Assembly (NCBI GenBank): GCA_030447525.1
Contig: JAUJOR010000003.1
Location: forward strand, 188,194-252,193
Direction of reading: 5' to 3'
Length of the DNA stretch: 64,000 nucleotides
From: Chloroflexota bacterium
GTDB lineage: Bacteria > Chloroflexota > UBA11872 > UBA12225
Positions within the stretch are counted from its first letter, which is position 1. The number at the start of each line of letters is the position of its first letter. The notes under the pieces are model-generated. The model was not told where the DNA came from. It did no database searches and worked only from the letters and a program-made list of their open reading frames with translations. Below, piece after piece: positions 26,359 to 34,957 of this stretch. Position numbers and translations under genes: made by a program.

Positions 26359-26898
26359 CGCCGTTCCTTTCTCGACCCTGGTCAGAGGGCAGAGCCACCA
26401 GGCCCCTGGACGTAGCTGGCGGCCCGCTGGCCCGCAGGGGGCGCGCCGTGCGTTTGCATACGCCGACACGAAGCCCCACCAGGAGCTGCCTGGCCAGCTT
26501 CATCCGCCCCTCCCGGGAACCAGCGGCCGGACATTGTCCCCAGCAGCAACGGCGCAGCCACCCCGCCGAGCCCCTCCACGTCCCACGCCACCAAGGCGAT
26601 GGGAGGCTCGTTCAGCCGCGCGGCGCCGACGTCGGTGCAGATCGCCGGGGATAGGGTCTGCCGGGAGCGGACGACTGTAGTCTACCGGCCGCGCCTCGCG
26701 GGGCGCGACCAGGATTGAGGGGTATGCAACTTCGACGCCCCGTGGGCCACGGGGCCAACAGAGTGGTGGCGCAGCGCCACCATGGCCGCCAGTTACGGGG
26801 TGCAGATGGGCCAGCCGGCGACGACCGGATTCGTCAGCGTGCCGAATTGAAGTCGATCTATGACAGTCGTTTCGCCGGACGTGACGGCGGGCGCCGGT
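26359..26898. other. Intergenic region with two perfect hairpins
   Basis: About 540 bases without a convincing gene. Two GC-rich palindromes stand close together near 26736-26782: GCCCCGTGG/CCACGGGGC and TGGTGGCGC/GCGCCACCA. They lie past the stop of the stress-protein gene at 26899, in its direction of reading, and may end its transcript although no T-run follows. Confidence 0.4.
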
Positions 26899-28074
26899 CT
26901 ACGCCGCCGGCGTCTCTTCGCGGCTGGCGGTGACGAAGCTGGCAATCGCCTCTTCCCATCCCAGGTCCGTCGCCCCCGGCGAGCCGGCGCCGGTTGCGCG
27001 CTCGACGTGGTCGGCCACTCGCAGGGCGATGTCGGCGGAGCGCGCTTCGGGAAAGGCGTGCGCCAGGCGCAGCTCGCGCAGCCGCAGCTGTAGTGGCCGG
27101 AAGACGCTAGCGTACCAGCGGGCTGCCGCCTGGTGCTGGTCGGCGATCTGCCAGTGCCGGGCATAGCGGTGGATCCACTGCTCCAGCCGCGGGTAGCTGC
27201 CGGGGAGGGCCGCGCCGATGCGAGTCAGTCCCGTCGCCCGCTCAAAGACGGCGCGCTCGGAGAAGACCCGCCGGGCCACGTGGTCGCCCAGGGGCAGGAA
27301 CTCCGTGACCGAGGCGTCGATCCACTCCTGCCCCAGGTGCCTGGCGGCGGCCAGGACACGATGGCCGCTGCGGACGTAGTACCCATAGCTGAGCTTGTAG
27401 AGCTCCACCGGCGGCACTGCCTCGCCGCGGCCCATGGACCGGACCAGCGCGCGAAAGGCGACATCGCCCTCCGGGTCGCGGCGGGTGGGCCGGAAGTCGC
27501 GGCCCAGCTCGCCCGCTGAGGGGCTGTCGGCGGCGGTGCCGATGACGCGCGCCAGCTCGACCGTCCGCGCGCTCAGTGTGCGGGCCTCCAGCTCGCCCGT
27601 GCGAGCGGCGTCGGCGGCGAAGCACCGCACTGCCGGGGCCGGGGCAGCGTGCTCCATCGCCGGACGTACCAGCATCACCGGGCAGGGTGCCTGGCGCACG
27701 ATGGCCCCGGCGCTTCCGCCACGTGCCGGCGGCAGGAAGCGGGCGACGCCCGCACGGGCGTCGCTCCCGATGATGATGAGGGAGACGCGCTCGGTGCGGG
27801 CCGTCTCCACGACGCGGGCGCTGATCGGCCCCACGCGCACCAGCGGGTGGGTGGGGACGCCGCCGGCGCGCGTCCGCGCCACCAGCGTCCCGACATAGGC
27901 CCGCGCCCGCGCCTCTTCCTCGCTAACGCGGCCGTCCGGCGGGACGGCCCGATCCGGCAGGACGTGCAGCACGAGCAGCTCGGCCCCCCGCGCCCGGGCC
28001 TGGTCCATGGCGACGTTCAGCTTGGGCTCACCGGCCGCGGAGATCGCGACGGGAACGAGGATGCGCTCGGCCAT
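26899..28074 (-). CDS. Universal stress protein fused to a ParB-like domain
   Basis: A 391-residue two-part protein. Residues 1-140 are a UspA fold: RILVPVAISAAGEPKLN, ELLVLHVLP, and the nucleotide-binding end LIIIGSDARAGVARFL...GGSAGAIVRQAPCPVMLVRP. Residues about 205-270 match the ParB/sulfiredoxin-type N-terminal domain: AVPPVELYKLSYGYYVRSGH, then GHRVLAAARHLGQEWIDASV with the G-H-R box. The last 110 residues are helical and unassigned. The nuclease-like or nucleotide-hydrolysing role of ParB-like domains in such fusions is not known. It is divergent from the binding-protein gene at 28529. Likely cytoplasmic. Confidence 0.85.
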   Translation of the reverse strand: MAERILVPVAISAAGEPKLNVAMDQARARGAELLVLHVLPDRAVPPDGRVSEEEARARAYVGTLVARTRAGGVPTHPLVRVGPISARVVETARTERVSLIIIGSDARAGVARFLPPARGGSAGAIVRQAPCPVMLVRPAMEHAAPAPAVRCFAADAARTGELEARTLSARTVELARVIGTAADSPSAGELGRDFRPTRRDPEGDVAFRALVRSMGRGEAVPPVELYKLSYGYYVRSGHRVLAAARHLGQEWIDASVTEFLPLGDHVARRVFSERAVFERATGLTRIGAALPGSYPRLEQWIHRYARHWQIADQHQAAARWYASVFRPLQLRLRELRLAHAFPEARSADIALRVADHVERATGAGSPGATDLGWEEAIASFVTASREETPAA

Positions 28075-28528
28075 AGGGGTTTTCCTTCTTCCGGCTTCCA
28101 GATGCGATCACGCCCGCTTGCGTCCCGGCACGGCTGCCAGGGCGCACCTGACACGCACCGGTCGACGCCTGGAAAGGATCGCCGGGGGACGTAACGCCGC
28201 AGCTAACGCCCGGTTAACGGGGATCGGCGTCATGACGCGGTGGCGCTGCCGGCGCCGGCCGAGTGGCAGTCGTGATGGCCTCCCGGCCGGCCACGGGACG
28301 GCGCTGCACCCGCCAGGTGCTTATAGATCGCCGCCTTAATATGGCGATACACAGGTCAGCCAGGGGGCATGCGCCCCAGTAGTGTAGTGGCCCACGCAGG
28401 GGCCAGTAGCCGGCCCTTAATCGGCGGGTTACATCGTCCTGCGAACCTTGCACAGGGTGAGGCCGGTAGCTCCTGGCAGCGCGCCGCGGGGGCGGCGCGA
28501 CTAAGGATCGCTCACGAGGTTCAGACGC
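28075..28528. other. Divergent promoter region
   Basis: About 450 bases between the stress-fusion gene (leftward) and a binding-protein gene (rightward). No gene is visible and I cannot assign promoter hexamers with confidence. Confidence 0.4.
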
Positions 28529-29914
28529 ATGGCCATGCCGCGGCGGCACCTTCCAGACTGCGCGATGCTGGCCACTCCCTCCGCGCCAACCCGCCGTGGC
28601 CTCTTGCTCGGCGGCGCGGCGCTCGCCGGGGCGGCGCTGGCCGGGTGCGATCCAAGGGCCGGCGCTGGGCCCGATTCTCCTCCTCCAGGGGAGCGCAAGC
28701 CGGTGACGCTCCAGTTCTGGCCGCGCTGGACGGCCCAGTTCCAGCTGGACGGGCTCAAGTCGCTGCTCGCGGCGTACCAGGAGCGAGCCCCCGAGGTCAC
28801 CGTCGAGATGACCCCCCACGGGGCGCAGTACGAGAAGATCATCGCGGCCGTGTCGGGCGGGACGTCGCCGGACGTCACGACATTGAACGAAGGCGTGATC
28901 GGCCGCTTCGCACTGCGCAAGGTCGTCCAGCCGCTGGACGGGCTGCTGGCGCGCAGCAAGACCGCGGGCAAGGAGGTCTTCTTCCCGGCGCAGCTCCAGG
29001 CGGCTTCTTGGACCGGCCAGGTCTACGGGTTGCCCGCCTTCGACAACGGCCCATCGCCATTTCTCTTCTGGAACCAGGCCCTGTTCGAGGAGGGGGGCTT
29101 GGACGCCCGCCGCGCCCCGGATACGCTCGATCAGGCGCGCCTGCACGCGGAAAAGCTGACCCGTCGCGCACCCGACGGAGGGATCGTGCGGCTCGGTTTC
29201 GATCCCCTGGCCGAGGCGGCCGGTGACGTGCTGAGCTACTGGGCCCCGGCCTTCGAGGTCAGCTGGTACGATCCCCAGAACCGCAAGATCACGCTCGACC
29301 AGCCGACGCTGCTGGAGGCGGTGACGTACGTCACCGACCTGTACCGGCGCCTCGACCCGTCGGCGGTGCAGGCCTTCCGCCAGCAGTTTCCGCAGTGGAA
29401 CGGCGCCCAGAGCGGCATGGCGCAGGGGGTGGAGGCGATGAAGGTGAGCACCTACGTCTCGGCCGGAACGCTGGCCAACAACGCCCCGGCAGTGCCCGTC
29501 TCCGTGGGATGGGCCCCGACGAAGGCCGGCAAGCCGTACGTCACCTTCGGCGCCGGGCACTACATCTCCGTGCCCGGGGGGGCGCCGCAAGCGGACGCCG
29601 CCCATCGCTTTATCGAGTTCGTCGTCTCGCCGGCCGCCAACCAGATCATCTTCGATACCATTGGCTGGCTGGGCTTTAACCGCGAGGTGGCCAGGTTGCT
29701 CATGCCGGGCAAGGTGGATAACCTCCAATTCATCCTCCAGGCGCCGGCCGCCGCCCAGCGCGTGCGCGGCGAGTCGAGCCTGCCGATCTCGACGGCCCCC
29801 GTGAACGAGGGCGTGCGGGCGGTGGCGGCGGGCCAAGTCTCCGCCCGCGCCATGCTGCAGGAGACCAGCCGCCGGCTGCAGGCGGAGCTGGACGAGGCGC
29901 TCCGCTCCGCGTAA
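28529..29914 (+). CDS. ABC transporter solute-binding lipoprotein (family 1)
   Basis: A 461-residue protein with a Tat-like signal, APTRRGLLLGGAALAG, ending in the lipobox ALAGC near residue 40. The mature domain starts with VTLQFWPRW, LLAAYQERAPEVTVEM and SGGTSPDVTTL, the usual beginning of sugar-binding proteins, and ends with an alpha-helical second lobe (AAHRFIEFVVSPAANQ). The ATG at 28529 is taken, but the ATG at 28565 would also keep the signal. It precedes a metallo-beta-lactamase-fold gene by 21 bases, probably one operon. No permease is adjacent. Confidence 0.88.
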   Translation: MAMPRRHLPDCAMLATPSAPTRRGLLLGGAALAGAALAGCDPRAGAGPDSPPPGERKPVTLQFWPRWTAQFQLDGLKSLLAAYQERAPEVTVEMTPHGAQYEKIIAAVSGGTSPDVTTLNEGVIGRFALRKVVQPLDGLLARSKTAGKEVFFPAQLQAASWTGQVYGLPAFDNGPSPFLFWNQALFEEGGLDARRAPDTLDQARLHAEKLTRRAPDGGIVRLGFDPLAEAAGDVLSYWAPAFEVSWYDPQNRKITLDQPTLLEAVTYVTDLYRRLDPSAVQAFRQQFPQWNGAQSGMAQGVEAMKVSTYVSAGTLANNAPAVPVSVGWAPTKAGKPYVTFGAGHYISVPGGAPQADAAHRFIEFVVSPAANQIIFDTIGWLGFNREVARLLMPGKVDNLQFILQAPAAAQRVRGESSLPISTAPVNEGVRAVAAGQVSARAMLQETSRRLQAELDEALRSA

Positions 29915-29935
29915 CGTGCCCCTCCAGATGACATC

Positions 29936-30826
29936 ATGCGACTCCTGTTCCTGGGTACCGGCGCGTCGCAGGGCTACCCGGCCTTGTTCTGTGCCTGCGA
30001 CAACTGCGACGCGGCCCGATCGCGGGGCGGGAAGAGCCTGCGCCGCCGCTCTGCCCTGCTGATCGACGACGACCTGCTGATTGACTTCGGCCCCGACCTA
30101 TTCGCCGCCACGCTGGCGCACCGGCTGGCCCTGCACCGGGTGCGGTACTTGCTCCTGACGCACGGCCACGGCGATCACCTGCTGCCCAAGAACTTCGACT
30201 ACCGGCGCGCGCAGTGGGCGCAGCAGGACCTCCCTACGATGGAGGTGTACGGCTCCGAGCCAACGCTACGGCCGTTGCAGGCCCTGGAATGGAGCCCGGC
30301 GGAGCTGCGCGTGGAGCTGCGCCCGGTGGAGCCGGGACAGACGTGGCAGATGGGCCCCTATCGGGTGACGGCCCTGCCGGCGCACCACGCATTGGGCCAG
30401 CAGGCGCTGACCTACGTGGTGGAGGGGGACGGCGCGGCCGTCCTTTACGCCACCGATACGGGTGCGTTCCCGGCGCACGCCTGGGCGGGGCTGCAGCGAC
30501 TGGCGGCCCGGGGGGCGCGTCTGGACGCGTCCGTGATCGAGGCGACGATGGGCGTGCGCCCCCTACCCCCGGATGCCGGGCACATGAACTTCGCGCGCTG
30601 CGTGGAGCACCATCAACAGCTGCGCGAGCGGGGCGTGGCGAGCGAACGCTGCCTCCAGCTGGCGACCCACTTCGCCCCCGGCTGCCGGCAGTGGGCCGAC
30701 CGCGCGCATCCGGACGAGCCTTACGGCGCGCCACCGCACGAGGAGACGTCCGCGCTCCTCGCTCCCCACGGGGTGCAGCCCGCCTACGATGGGCTGGAGC
30801 TGCGCCTGGGCCCGACGGCGCGCTGA
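29936..30826 (+). CDS. Metallo-beta-lactamase-fold hydrolase (PhnP-like)
   Basis: A 296-residue enzyme. The zinc-binding motif is THGHGDHLLPKN at residues 75-86 (His76, His78, Asp80, His81). An N-terminal zinc-knuckle-like CACDNC at 19-24 is typical of the PhnP/phosphodiesterase branch. Later metal ligands are in ALPAHHAL and LYATDTGAFP, and the C-terminal His in LATHFAP. Members hydrolyse phosphodiesters or cyclic phosphates. It follows the binding-protein gene, so the imported compound may be a phosphodiester-bearing or glycosylated molecule; this is only an inference. Confidence 0.87.
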   Translation: MRLLFLGTGASQGYPALFCACDNCDAARSRGGKSLRRRSALLIDDDLLIDFGPDLFAATLAHRLALHRVRYLLLTHGHGDHLLPKNFDYRRAQWAQQDLPTMEVYGSEPTLRPLQALEWSPAELRVELRPVEPGQTWQMGPYRVTALPAHHALGQQALTYVVEGDGAAVLYATDTGAFPAHAWAGLQRLAARGARLDASVIEATMGVRPLPPDAGHMNFARCVEHHQQLRERGVASERCLQLATHFAPGCRQWADRAHPDEPYGAPPHEETSALLAPHGVQPAYDGLELRLGPTAR

Positions 30827-30840
30827 CCCACACCCCACAC

Positions 30841-31191
30841 TCAGCGCCGCCCGGCCACGAACTCCAGCGCTTCTCTCGCCAGTGGCAGCCATCCATCTCC
30901 AGACGCGGGTCCGACGGCCAGCCACTCCTTCATCAGGCGGCCGTGACCCGGGTCAAACCGTTCCCCCTCCCCGGCGGCAACGAGCGCATCCACCCGCGGG
31001 CGCGGGAGCTTGACTACGAGCCTGCCGCCGACGAGCATGGCGAAGATGTGGTTGTGAATCTTCAATCCATGTGCGCCGAACCTGTTCTTCGGCTGCTTTC
31101 CCTGCGCCGGAGGCGTCACGTCTGGATGACCGGCGAGCGTCTCGACGATCTCTGCAAAACGCCCTTCTGGGGTGATGGATGGACGGCTCAC
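30841..31191 (-). CDS. TfoX N-terminal-domain protein
   Basis: A 116-residue protein starting with GTG at 31191. GLKIHNHIFAMLVGGRLVVK and LPRPRVDALVAAGEGERFDPGHGRLM match the TfoX/YjbR-like small-domain family, ending in MKEWLAVG. The family includes competence regulators, but stand-alone domains are mostly of unknown function. The start lies directly after a tandem array (31194-31240) whose units carry the AAGGGGAGTAGG ribosome site. The VOC gene upstream ends inside that array, so the two form an operon. Confidence 0.8.
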   Translation of the reverse strand: MSRPSITPEGRFAEIVETLAGHPDVTPPAQGKQPKNRFGAHGLKIHNHIFAMLVGGRLVVKLPRPRVDALVAAGEGERFDPGHGRLMKEWLAVGPASGDGWLPLAREALEFVAGRR

Positions 31192-31193
31192 GT

Positions 31194-31240
31194 CCTACTC
31201 CCCTTCACACCCTACTCCCCTTCACGTCCTACTCCCCTAG
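31194..31240 (-). repeat. 17-bp tandem repeat containing the Shine-Dalgarno of the tfoX-like gene
   Basis: On the plus strand CCTACTCCCCTTCAC plus two variable bases repeats twice in full (31194-31210, 31211-31227) and once in part (31228-31240). Leftward this reads as repeated AAGGGGAGTAGG, with the last copy next to the GTG start at 31191. The upstream VOC stop codon at 31237 falls within the array. Confidence 0.65.
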
Positions 31241-31602
31241 CCCGCGGTGCCGTCTTTGCGCTGGTGGAGCAGGATCTGGTTGTCGTCTGGGTCGGTGACG
31301 ATGGCCATGAAGCAGACCTCCGTCTCCAGCGGCTCCATTACGATCTTCACGTCCCGGCCGCGCAGCTCCTCGACGGCGGCGCCGACATCTTCCACGGCCA
31401 GGGCGACGATGGCCTGCATCGGCAGCTGGGGCAGCTGGGTGAGGCTGATGGTGGTGCCCCCGGCCTCGAACTCGGGGAAGCGGCGTTCCGGTCCGCCCCA
31501 CGGGACGACCACCTCGAGGCCGAGCACATCCCGGTAAAACGCCTCGGAGCGCGCCATGTCGGTGACGTTGTAGGAGACGAAATCAACTGCTTTGGGCCTC
31601 AC
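31237..31602 (-). CDS. VOC-family (glyoxalase/dioxygenase fold) protein
   Basis: A 121-residue protein of two beta-alpha-beta-beta-beta modules. The first is AVDFVSYNVTDMARSEAFYRD with VLGLEVV; the second is ALAVEDVGAAVEELRGRDV and MEPLETEVCFMAIVTDPDDN ending in QILLHQRK. This is the vicinal-oxygen-chelate pattern, with a conserved Glu/His metal-site arrangement partly visible. The reaction could be isomerisation, C-C cleavage or antibiotic binding and is not predictable. It is the first gene of a small operon with the TfoX-like gene. Confidence 0.85.
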   Translation of the reverse strand: MRPKAVDFVSYNVTDMARSEAFYRDVLGLEVVVPWGGPERRFPEFEAGGTTISLTQLPQLPMQAIVALAVEDVGAAVEELRGRDVKIVMEPLETEVCFMAIVTDPDDNQILLHQRKDGTAG

Positions 31603-31800
31603 GATTCCCTATCCTTCCGTCCTTGTTGGGTCTGTCTGGTGCATCGTCCGCTTACCCGGGACACGACTCAGGCGGATCGTGGCGATAGGCATGCATCAGA
31701 CACGCCCTAGCCGCGCAGCTGTTGAGTAGCGACGGGGCGTAGCCCCCGCGCTGGCGTCTAACGGCGGCCCCAGTATAGTACACATGTTCTATTGCCGGCG

Positions 31801-33222
31801 CTACCTGCTGGCGCCGAACACTTGATCCAGCGCCGCCTGGGCGGTGGCGTTGGCGTCGTCAAAGGCCTGCTTGACGCCCTTTCTCTTGGAGATGACGTCG
31901 TCCCAGGCGGTATTGCCGCCGCCGTACAGCTCCGCGCCCGCGACGGTGATGGGCCGGAATTTGCTGACCTTCATGTAGTCGAGCGCGAAGGCCAGGCCCT
32001 TGTCGATGGCCGGGACGCCGGTCTTGAACTGCTCGAAGACCACCTTGTCCACCGCCGGCTGGGCGCTCATCGGCGGGACGTACTTCTGTCCTGCGGGGCG
32101 TTGCCGGGACGCGACTTCCTGGCCGGCGACGATCGACTCCTGGCTGACCAGGTCCTTGATCAGCTCCCAGGAGAGCTCCGGGTTCTTGGCTCCCTTGGCC
32201 ACGATCCAGGCGTGCCCGCCCGACCAGGTGGCGCCGGCGTCGCCCGCCTTGCGCACCGGATTGGGACCGATGCCGAAGTCCATGTCCGGCTTGTAGCGGG
32301 CGATGCGGTCGAGCGCCGTCTGCGTGTCGTGGGTCGTCGAGAGCAGCTCGGCGAACAGGGGATGGCTCTCATTGGCGCCGAAGGTCTTCTGCAGCTCGTC
32401 ATGGCGCGTGACGCCGCCCTGGGCCTCGAGCAGATCGTAGATCCACTGCGCCGCCTCGATCACCTTGGGGTGGTTGAGCTGCGCCTTGCGCCCATCGGCG
32501 CTCAGGAACTCGGCGCCGTTGAGGAAGCCGTAGAGGTAGATCAGGGAGGACCCGGAGAGCCCCGGCCGGTAGGTCCAGCCCAGGCGCGTGATGGCGCCGG
32601 CGTTGCTGCGGTTCAGCTTGAGCGCGTATTCCTTGAGCTGGTCCCACGTCGCGGGGGGCTTCTCCGGATCGACCCCAATCTGGCGAAAGTGCTCCTTGTT
32701 CCAGAAGAAGGGGCGGTTGTCGATCGAGATGGGGATGCCGTACTGCTTCTTGTCGGTGCTACCCTGCGCCTCCAGCACCGCCGTCTCGACGAAGCGCTTC
32801 AGGTCAAACTTGTCCGCCTTGACGTAGGGGTCCAGGGGCAGGAATGCCTGGCGGTACACGTAAGAGCCGATGTTGAAACGGTCGAACCGCACCAGGTCGG
32901 CCACGTCGCCCGAGGCCACGGAGGCGATGAACTTGGAGATGTCGGCCTGGCTGGTGCCGGCGGAGCCGATATCCGTCACCTCGGCCGCCAGGTTCGGGCG
33001 CAGCTGACTCCAGCGGTCCAGCTGCGCCCTGCGCCCCGGGTCTGGCTGGTCCCAGACCATCAGCTTGCGGTTGATCTGGCTCAAGTCTGCCTTGGCGGGG
33101 GCCTGACCGGCTTCTCCGCCAGGAGCGCCGCAGGCGGCGAGGGCCGCGCCGGCCAGGGCCACGCTGGACGACCAGCTCAGCGATCGGCGGGTGTATCGGG
33201 TGCGCGGGCTACGCCATTCCAC
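31801..33222 (-). CDS. ABC transporter solute-binding lipoprotein
   Basis: A 473-residue protein from a proposed GTG at 33222 (VEWRSPRTRYTRRSLSW). The twin-arginine region TRRSLSWSSSVALAGA leads to the lipobox ALAAC. Mature sequence shows LMVWDQPDPGRRAQL, DISKFIASVASGDVADLVRF and the later GGHAWIVAKGAKNPELSW and WELIKDLVSQES segments of family-1 binding proteins. A longer frame to 33393 has a basic low-quality N-terminus. It lies 110 bases downstream of another binding protein in the same direction. The pair may be duplicates that have diverged. Confidence 0.85.
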   Translation of the reverse strand: MEWRSPRTRYTRRSLSWSSSVALAGAALAACGAPGGEAGQAPAKADLSQINRKLMVWDQPDPGRRAQLDRWSQLRPNLAAEVTDIGSAGTSQADISKFIASVASGDVADLVRFDRFNIGSYVYRQAFLPLDPYVKADKFDLKRFVETAVLEAQGSTDKKQYGIPISIDNRPFFWNKEHFRQIGVDPEKPPATWDQLKEYALKLNRSNAGAITRLGWTYRPGLSGSSLIYLYGFLNGAEFLSADGRKAQLNHPKVIEAAQWIYDLLEAQGGVTRHDELQKTFGANESHPLFAELLSTTHDTQTALDRIARYKPDMDFGIGPNPVRKAGDAGATWSGGHAWIVAKGAKNPELSWELIKDLVSQESIVAGQEVASRQRPAGQKYVPPMSAQPAVDKVVFEQFKTGVPAIDKGLAFALDYMKVSKFRPITVAGAELYGGGNTAWDDVISKRKGVKQAFDDANATAQAALDQVFGASR

Positions 33223-33331
33223 GGGCCTGGATCCTTTCAGGGGCGGCGTGCTGACTGGGCGGGGCACGGCTACTGGCGTGGCATGGCTGCGCTTGACCTG
33301 GTGAACGCCCGGCCGGCAGGGACAGCGGCGG

Positions 33332-34759
33332 CTAGGCGAACGAGATGCCGCAGCTCCCCGCAGCCGCATCCAGCTGCGTCCGCACCTCCGCAAAGACGGA
33401 GGCGGGCTTGGTGCCGGTCTTGTAGAGCGCGTCCAGCGCCGGCTGCACCACGCCGAGGGCCTCGGCCTGGCAGAGGAATATCTCGTCCACCGTAGGGTAG
33501 TTCAGCGTCGTCAGGGCGTCGGTCACCACGCGGTAGTTGACCGTGTGGGTGGACGGCCATTGCTCCTGGTTCGCCTTTACCCAGGAGTCCAGCGCAGACT
33601 TGCGCGAGGGGATCGTACCGTCGATGCGCGCCTGCTGCTCGTACCACTCGCGGCTGGTAATGAACTTGAGCAGCTCCCAGCCGGCGTCCTTTGCCTTTGT
33701 GTTCTTCCACAGCGCCCAGGAGTCGGTGGTGCCGAGGACGGCGCGGCGGGCCGGCCCTTTCGGTACATGCGCGATGTTCCACTCCTGGTTACCCATCGCC
33801 TTGACCACACCCTGGAAGCCATGCATGCCGTCCTCCAGCGTGGCGATGTGCCCGCCACTGAAGGCCTCGAAACGGCTCGGCTGCCCGGGGCGTCGCGCCT
33901 CTTCCAGCGGGGCGAGCGTCTGGTCCTCCCAGTAGCGGGCGCGCAGCCACTCCAGCCCCTGCTGCGCCGGCGCCTCGTGCAGGGCAGATTTCTTCGTATC
34001 TCTGGGATCCACGACGTGCCCGCCGTACATCAGGACGTGCGCCTGGAAACGATCGAAGTTAGCCGCCTGTACCCAGCCGCCCCAGACCTTCTTCTCGCCG
34101 TCCTGGAAAGTCATGAGCTTGAGCATGCTGGCGTAGTCGTCATGGGTCCAGTCTGCCGTGGGCTCCTTGTGGCCCCGCTTCTGGAACAGGGTGCGGTTGT
34201 AGTAGAGCACCACCATATTGATGTACGTGGGCATACCGAACCGGAAGTTGGTGCCGGGGATGACGAGGCCCTTCCACTGGAAGTCCACGAAGTCGTCCAC
34301 GTCCGCCCTCTTGAGATCGCGGACGAGCTCGTTGTGGTTGACCATCTGCCCCTTGGCGGCGTACTGCCACATGCGGTGCCCCCAGGCGTGGAAGATGTCC
34401 GGCCCATCGCCCGCCACCATCATGGTCAGCGTCTTCTCCACGTCGCCCACGTTCTGGGTGGTGGTCTCCACCGTCACGTGGGGGTGCTGCTGCCGAAACT
34501 GGTCCAGCCCCCACTTGACCAGCTCGGGATAGGTGGGGGTGCCGCGCACCTGCCACAGTAGCCGGGCCGCCGCCGTGGCTGCGGCCGGCTTGCCGTCAGT
34601 GCCGGGGACGGATGGGCCGGGCGCGCCGCAGGCCGCGGCCAGGACCGTTGGCGCCAGGCCCACGCTGGCGGCGCTCCGGAATAGGGCGCGGCGCGTCGGG
34701 CGCCCCGGCGACGGGAGCGGCACGCGCCGCGAAAACGGCGGGAGCGCTGATACCGGCAT
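33332..34759 (-). CDS. ABC transporter solute-binding lipoprotein
   Basis: A 475-residue protein with GGAAGGAGG before the ATG at 34759. The signal has RPTRRALFRSAASVGLAP and the lipobox LAAAC, suggesting Tat export and lipidation. The mature domain shows LLWQVRGTPTYPELVKWGLD, QQHPHVTVETTTQ, VAGDGPDIFHAWGHRMW and a second-lobe helix AKDAGWELLKFITSREW. The aromatic residues near the start of the mature domain and the DIFHAWGH region suggest a sugar ligand. No permease gene lies in the window. Confidence 0.9.
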   Translation of the reverse strand: MPVSALPPFSRRVPLPSPGRPTRRALFRSAASVGLAPTVLAAACGAPGPSVPGTDGKPAAATAAARLLWQVRGTPTYPELVKWGLDQFRQQHPHVTVETTTQNVGDVEKTLTMMVAGDGPDIFHAWGHRMWQYAAKGQMVNHNELVRDLKRADVDDFVDFQWKGLVIPGTNFRFGMPTYINMVVLYYNRTLFQKRGHKEPTADWTHDDYASMLKLMTFQDGEKKVWGGWVQAANFDRFQAHVLMYGGHVVDPRDTKKSALHEAPAQQGLEWLRARYWEDQTLAPLEEARRPGQPSRFEAFSGGHIATLEDGMHGFQGVVKAMGNQEWNIAHVPKGPARRAVLGTTDSWALWKNTKAKDAGWELLKFITSREWYEQQARIDGTIPSRKSALDSWVKANQEQWPSTHTVNYRVVTDALTTLNYPTVDEIFLCQAEALGVVQPALDALYKTGTKPASVFAEVRTQLDAAAGSCGISFA

Positions 34760-34957
34760 GGAGCCTCCTTCCGCAGCAAACGGTAGGCGCCACGCGTAAC
34801 GCGAGGGTTAAAGACCCATTAAGCGCCCCGCCGGGACACCGCAGCGGGTCCGCGAACGTTGGAAGGCGCGCCGGCGGCAACCGCTAGCGGCAGCCTGCTT
34901 ATGGGGAGGGAGTTAGATGCCCCTACCGGCCCGTCTGGCCAGGCGCTGCAGTCTGCG

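Noticed and set aside
28214..29836. Leftward 540-codon frame opposite the binding-protein gene
   Set aside because: No signal, no motif; it is the mirror of a clear lipoprotein with Tat signal and lipobox.
31775..31790. Imperfect palindrome TAGTACACATGTTCTA as a LexA box
   Set aside because: Only 12 of 16 positions are symmetric and it is not close to a gene start, unlike the site at 54078.
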